From positions 5,891,501 through 5,955,500 of the forward strand of contig NZ_JACHIV010000001.1 in NCBI RefSeq assembly GCF_014203325.1: a stretch of DNA of 64,000 nucleotides. The letters run 5' to 3'. Shown piece by piece: positions 63,841 through 64,000 of the stretch. Source of the DNA: Saccharopolyspora gloriosae (GTDB taxonomy: Bacteria > Actinomycetota > Actinomycetes > Mycobacteriales > Pseudonocardiaceae). Numbering within the stretch: position 1 is the stretch's first letter; every line of letters begins with the position of its first letter. The translations under genes and the position numbers were made by a program. The notes below the pieces were generated by a model. It saw nothing but the letters and a program-made list of their open reading frames with translations. It did not search any database and was not told where the DNA came from.

Positions 63841-64000
63841 GTGGCGTTCAAACTCGATGTCGATCGCCTTGAGTTCGCCGTCCTCGCCGGCTGGGCGGGC
63901 CTGAAGCGCTTACCGCCGGTCGTCCAGTTCAGCCACTACGGCACGCCGGTGCAGGACATCAACGCCGAGCTCGACGCGGCCGACGCGCGGTGCCGCCAGC
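63841..64000 (+). CDS. Start of a gene cut by the right edge, possibly EspG-like
   Basis: After GGGGAGCAAGAA a GTG opens a frame that reads VAFKLDVDRLEFAVLAGWAG, LKRLPPVVQFSHYGTPVQDI and NAELDAADARCRQ, then leaves the window. The pattern of short strands and a YGT/GxT turn resembles EspG-family ESX chaperones (strand, helix, then LPxxLxxxxxGxT), but the 53 visible residues do not prove it. If correct, a further type VII component lies to the right. Confidence 0.45.
   Translation, partial: MAFKLDVDRLEFAVLAGWAGLKRLPPVVQFSHYGTPVQDINAELDAADARCRQ

Overview
The window looks like chromosomal DNA of a high-GC Gram-positive actinobacterium, most likely a member of the Pseudonocardiaceae (Saccharopolyspora-like). 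The reasons are the very strong G/C preference at third codon positions, many GTG starts, TANNNT boxes 6-8 bases in front of start codons (leaderless transcription), an ESX-4 type VII secretion locus beside rplM-rpsI-glmM-glmS, a cytoplasmic-HTH/DUF397 pair, and gene neighbourhoods (serC-sepH, spoU-like methyltransferase with a DUF2537 protein, DUF2530) that are known from mycobacteria and relatives. Genus assignment is inference.

Layout. 1-11.8 kb: bifunctional NAD(P)H-hydrate repair enzyme (cut by the left edge), a hairpin repeat array, glmS, a hydrolase-like protein without its catalytic Ser, a frameshifted membrane protein, a run of ESX-associated and small membrane genes, glmM, rpsI and rplM. 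12.2-29.5 kb: ESX-4 type VII secretion: two small WXG100 substrates, an Hsp70-like membrane protein, a regulator/DUF397 pair inserted into the locus, EccC, EccD, mycosin, a large WXG-type protein, an EspC-like protein, EccB, EccE and an unknown partner. 29.7-41.9 kb: photolyase, citrate synthase, a sugar kinase, a TetR/acyl-CoA dehydrogenase divergent pair, an aldose 1-epimerase, an APC permease, an MFS exporter and pdxH. 42.1-46.8 kb: urease operon ureABCFGD. 47.1-58.7 kb: second citrate synthase, SEC-C protein, serC, sepH, small proteins, TrmH-type methyltransferase, Bcr/CflA exporter, aldo/keto reductase and a GCS2-family ligase. 58.8-64 kb: superoxide dismutase, MarR/MFS operon, purine permease, DUF2530 protein and the start of a gene that may be EspG-like.

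Functional links. glmS and glmM make the first two steps of UDP-GlcNAc synthesis. The ESX-4 genes would build one secretion machine (EccB, EccC, EccD, EccE, mycosin) with two large candidate substrates that share a C-terminal tail. The urease operon carries structural and accessory genes. MarR probably controls its downstream MFS pump.

Most unusual signals. (1) A near-perfect IdeR/DtxR iron box lies at the 3' end of an MFS gene, inside a plausible promoter that points antisense into the 3' region of an Fe-type sodA: a candidate iron-regulated antisense RNA. (2) A dispersed ~120-160 bp hairpin element occurs in at least four full and two partial copies. Its stems change sequence with full compensation while the internal loops stay constant, and its polarity relative to the neighbouring gene's 3' end is always the same. 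(3) A tandem hairpin array lies beside glmS, a GCGAAGC mini-hairpin array lies upstream of an MFS gene, and a 19-bp inverted repeat encloses an exact actinobacterial DnaA box.
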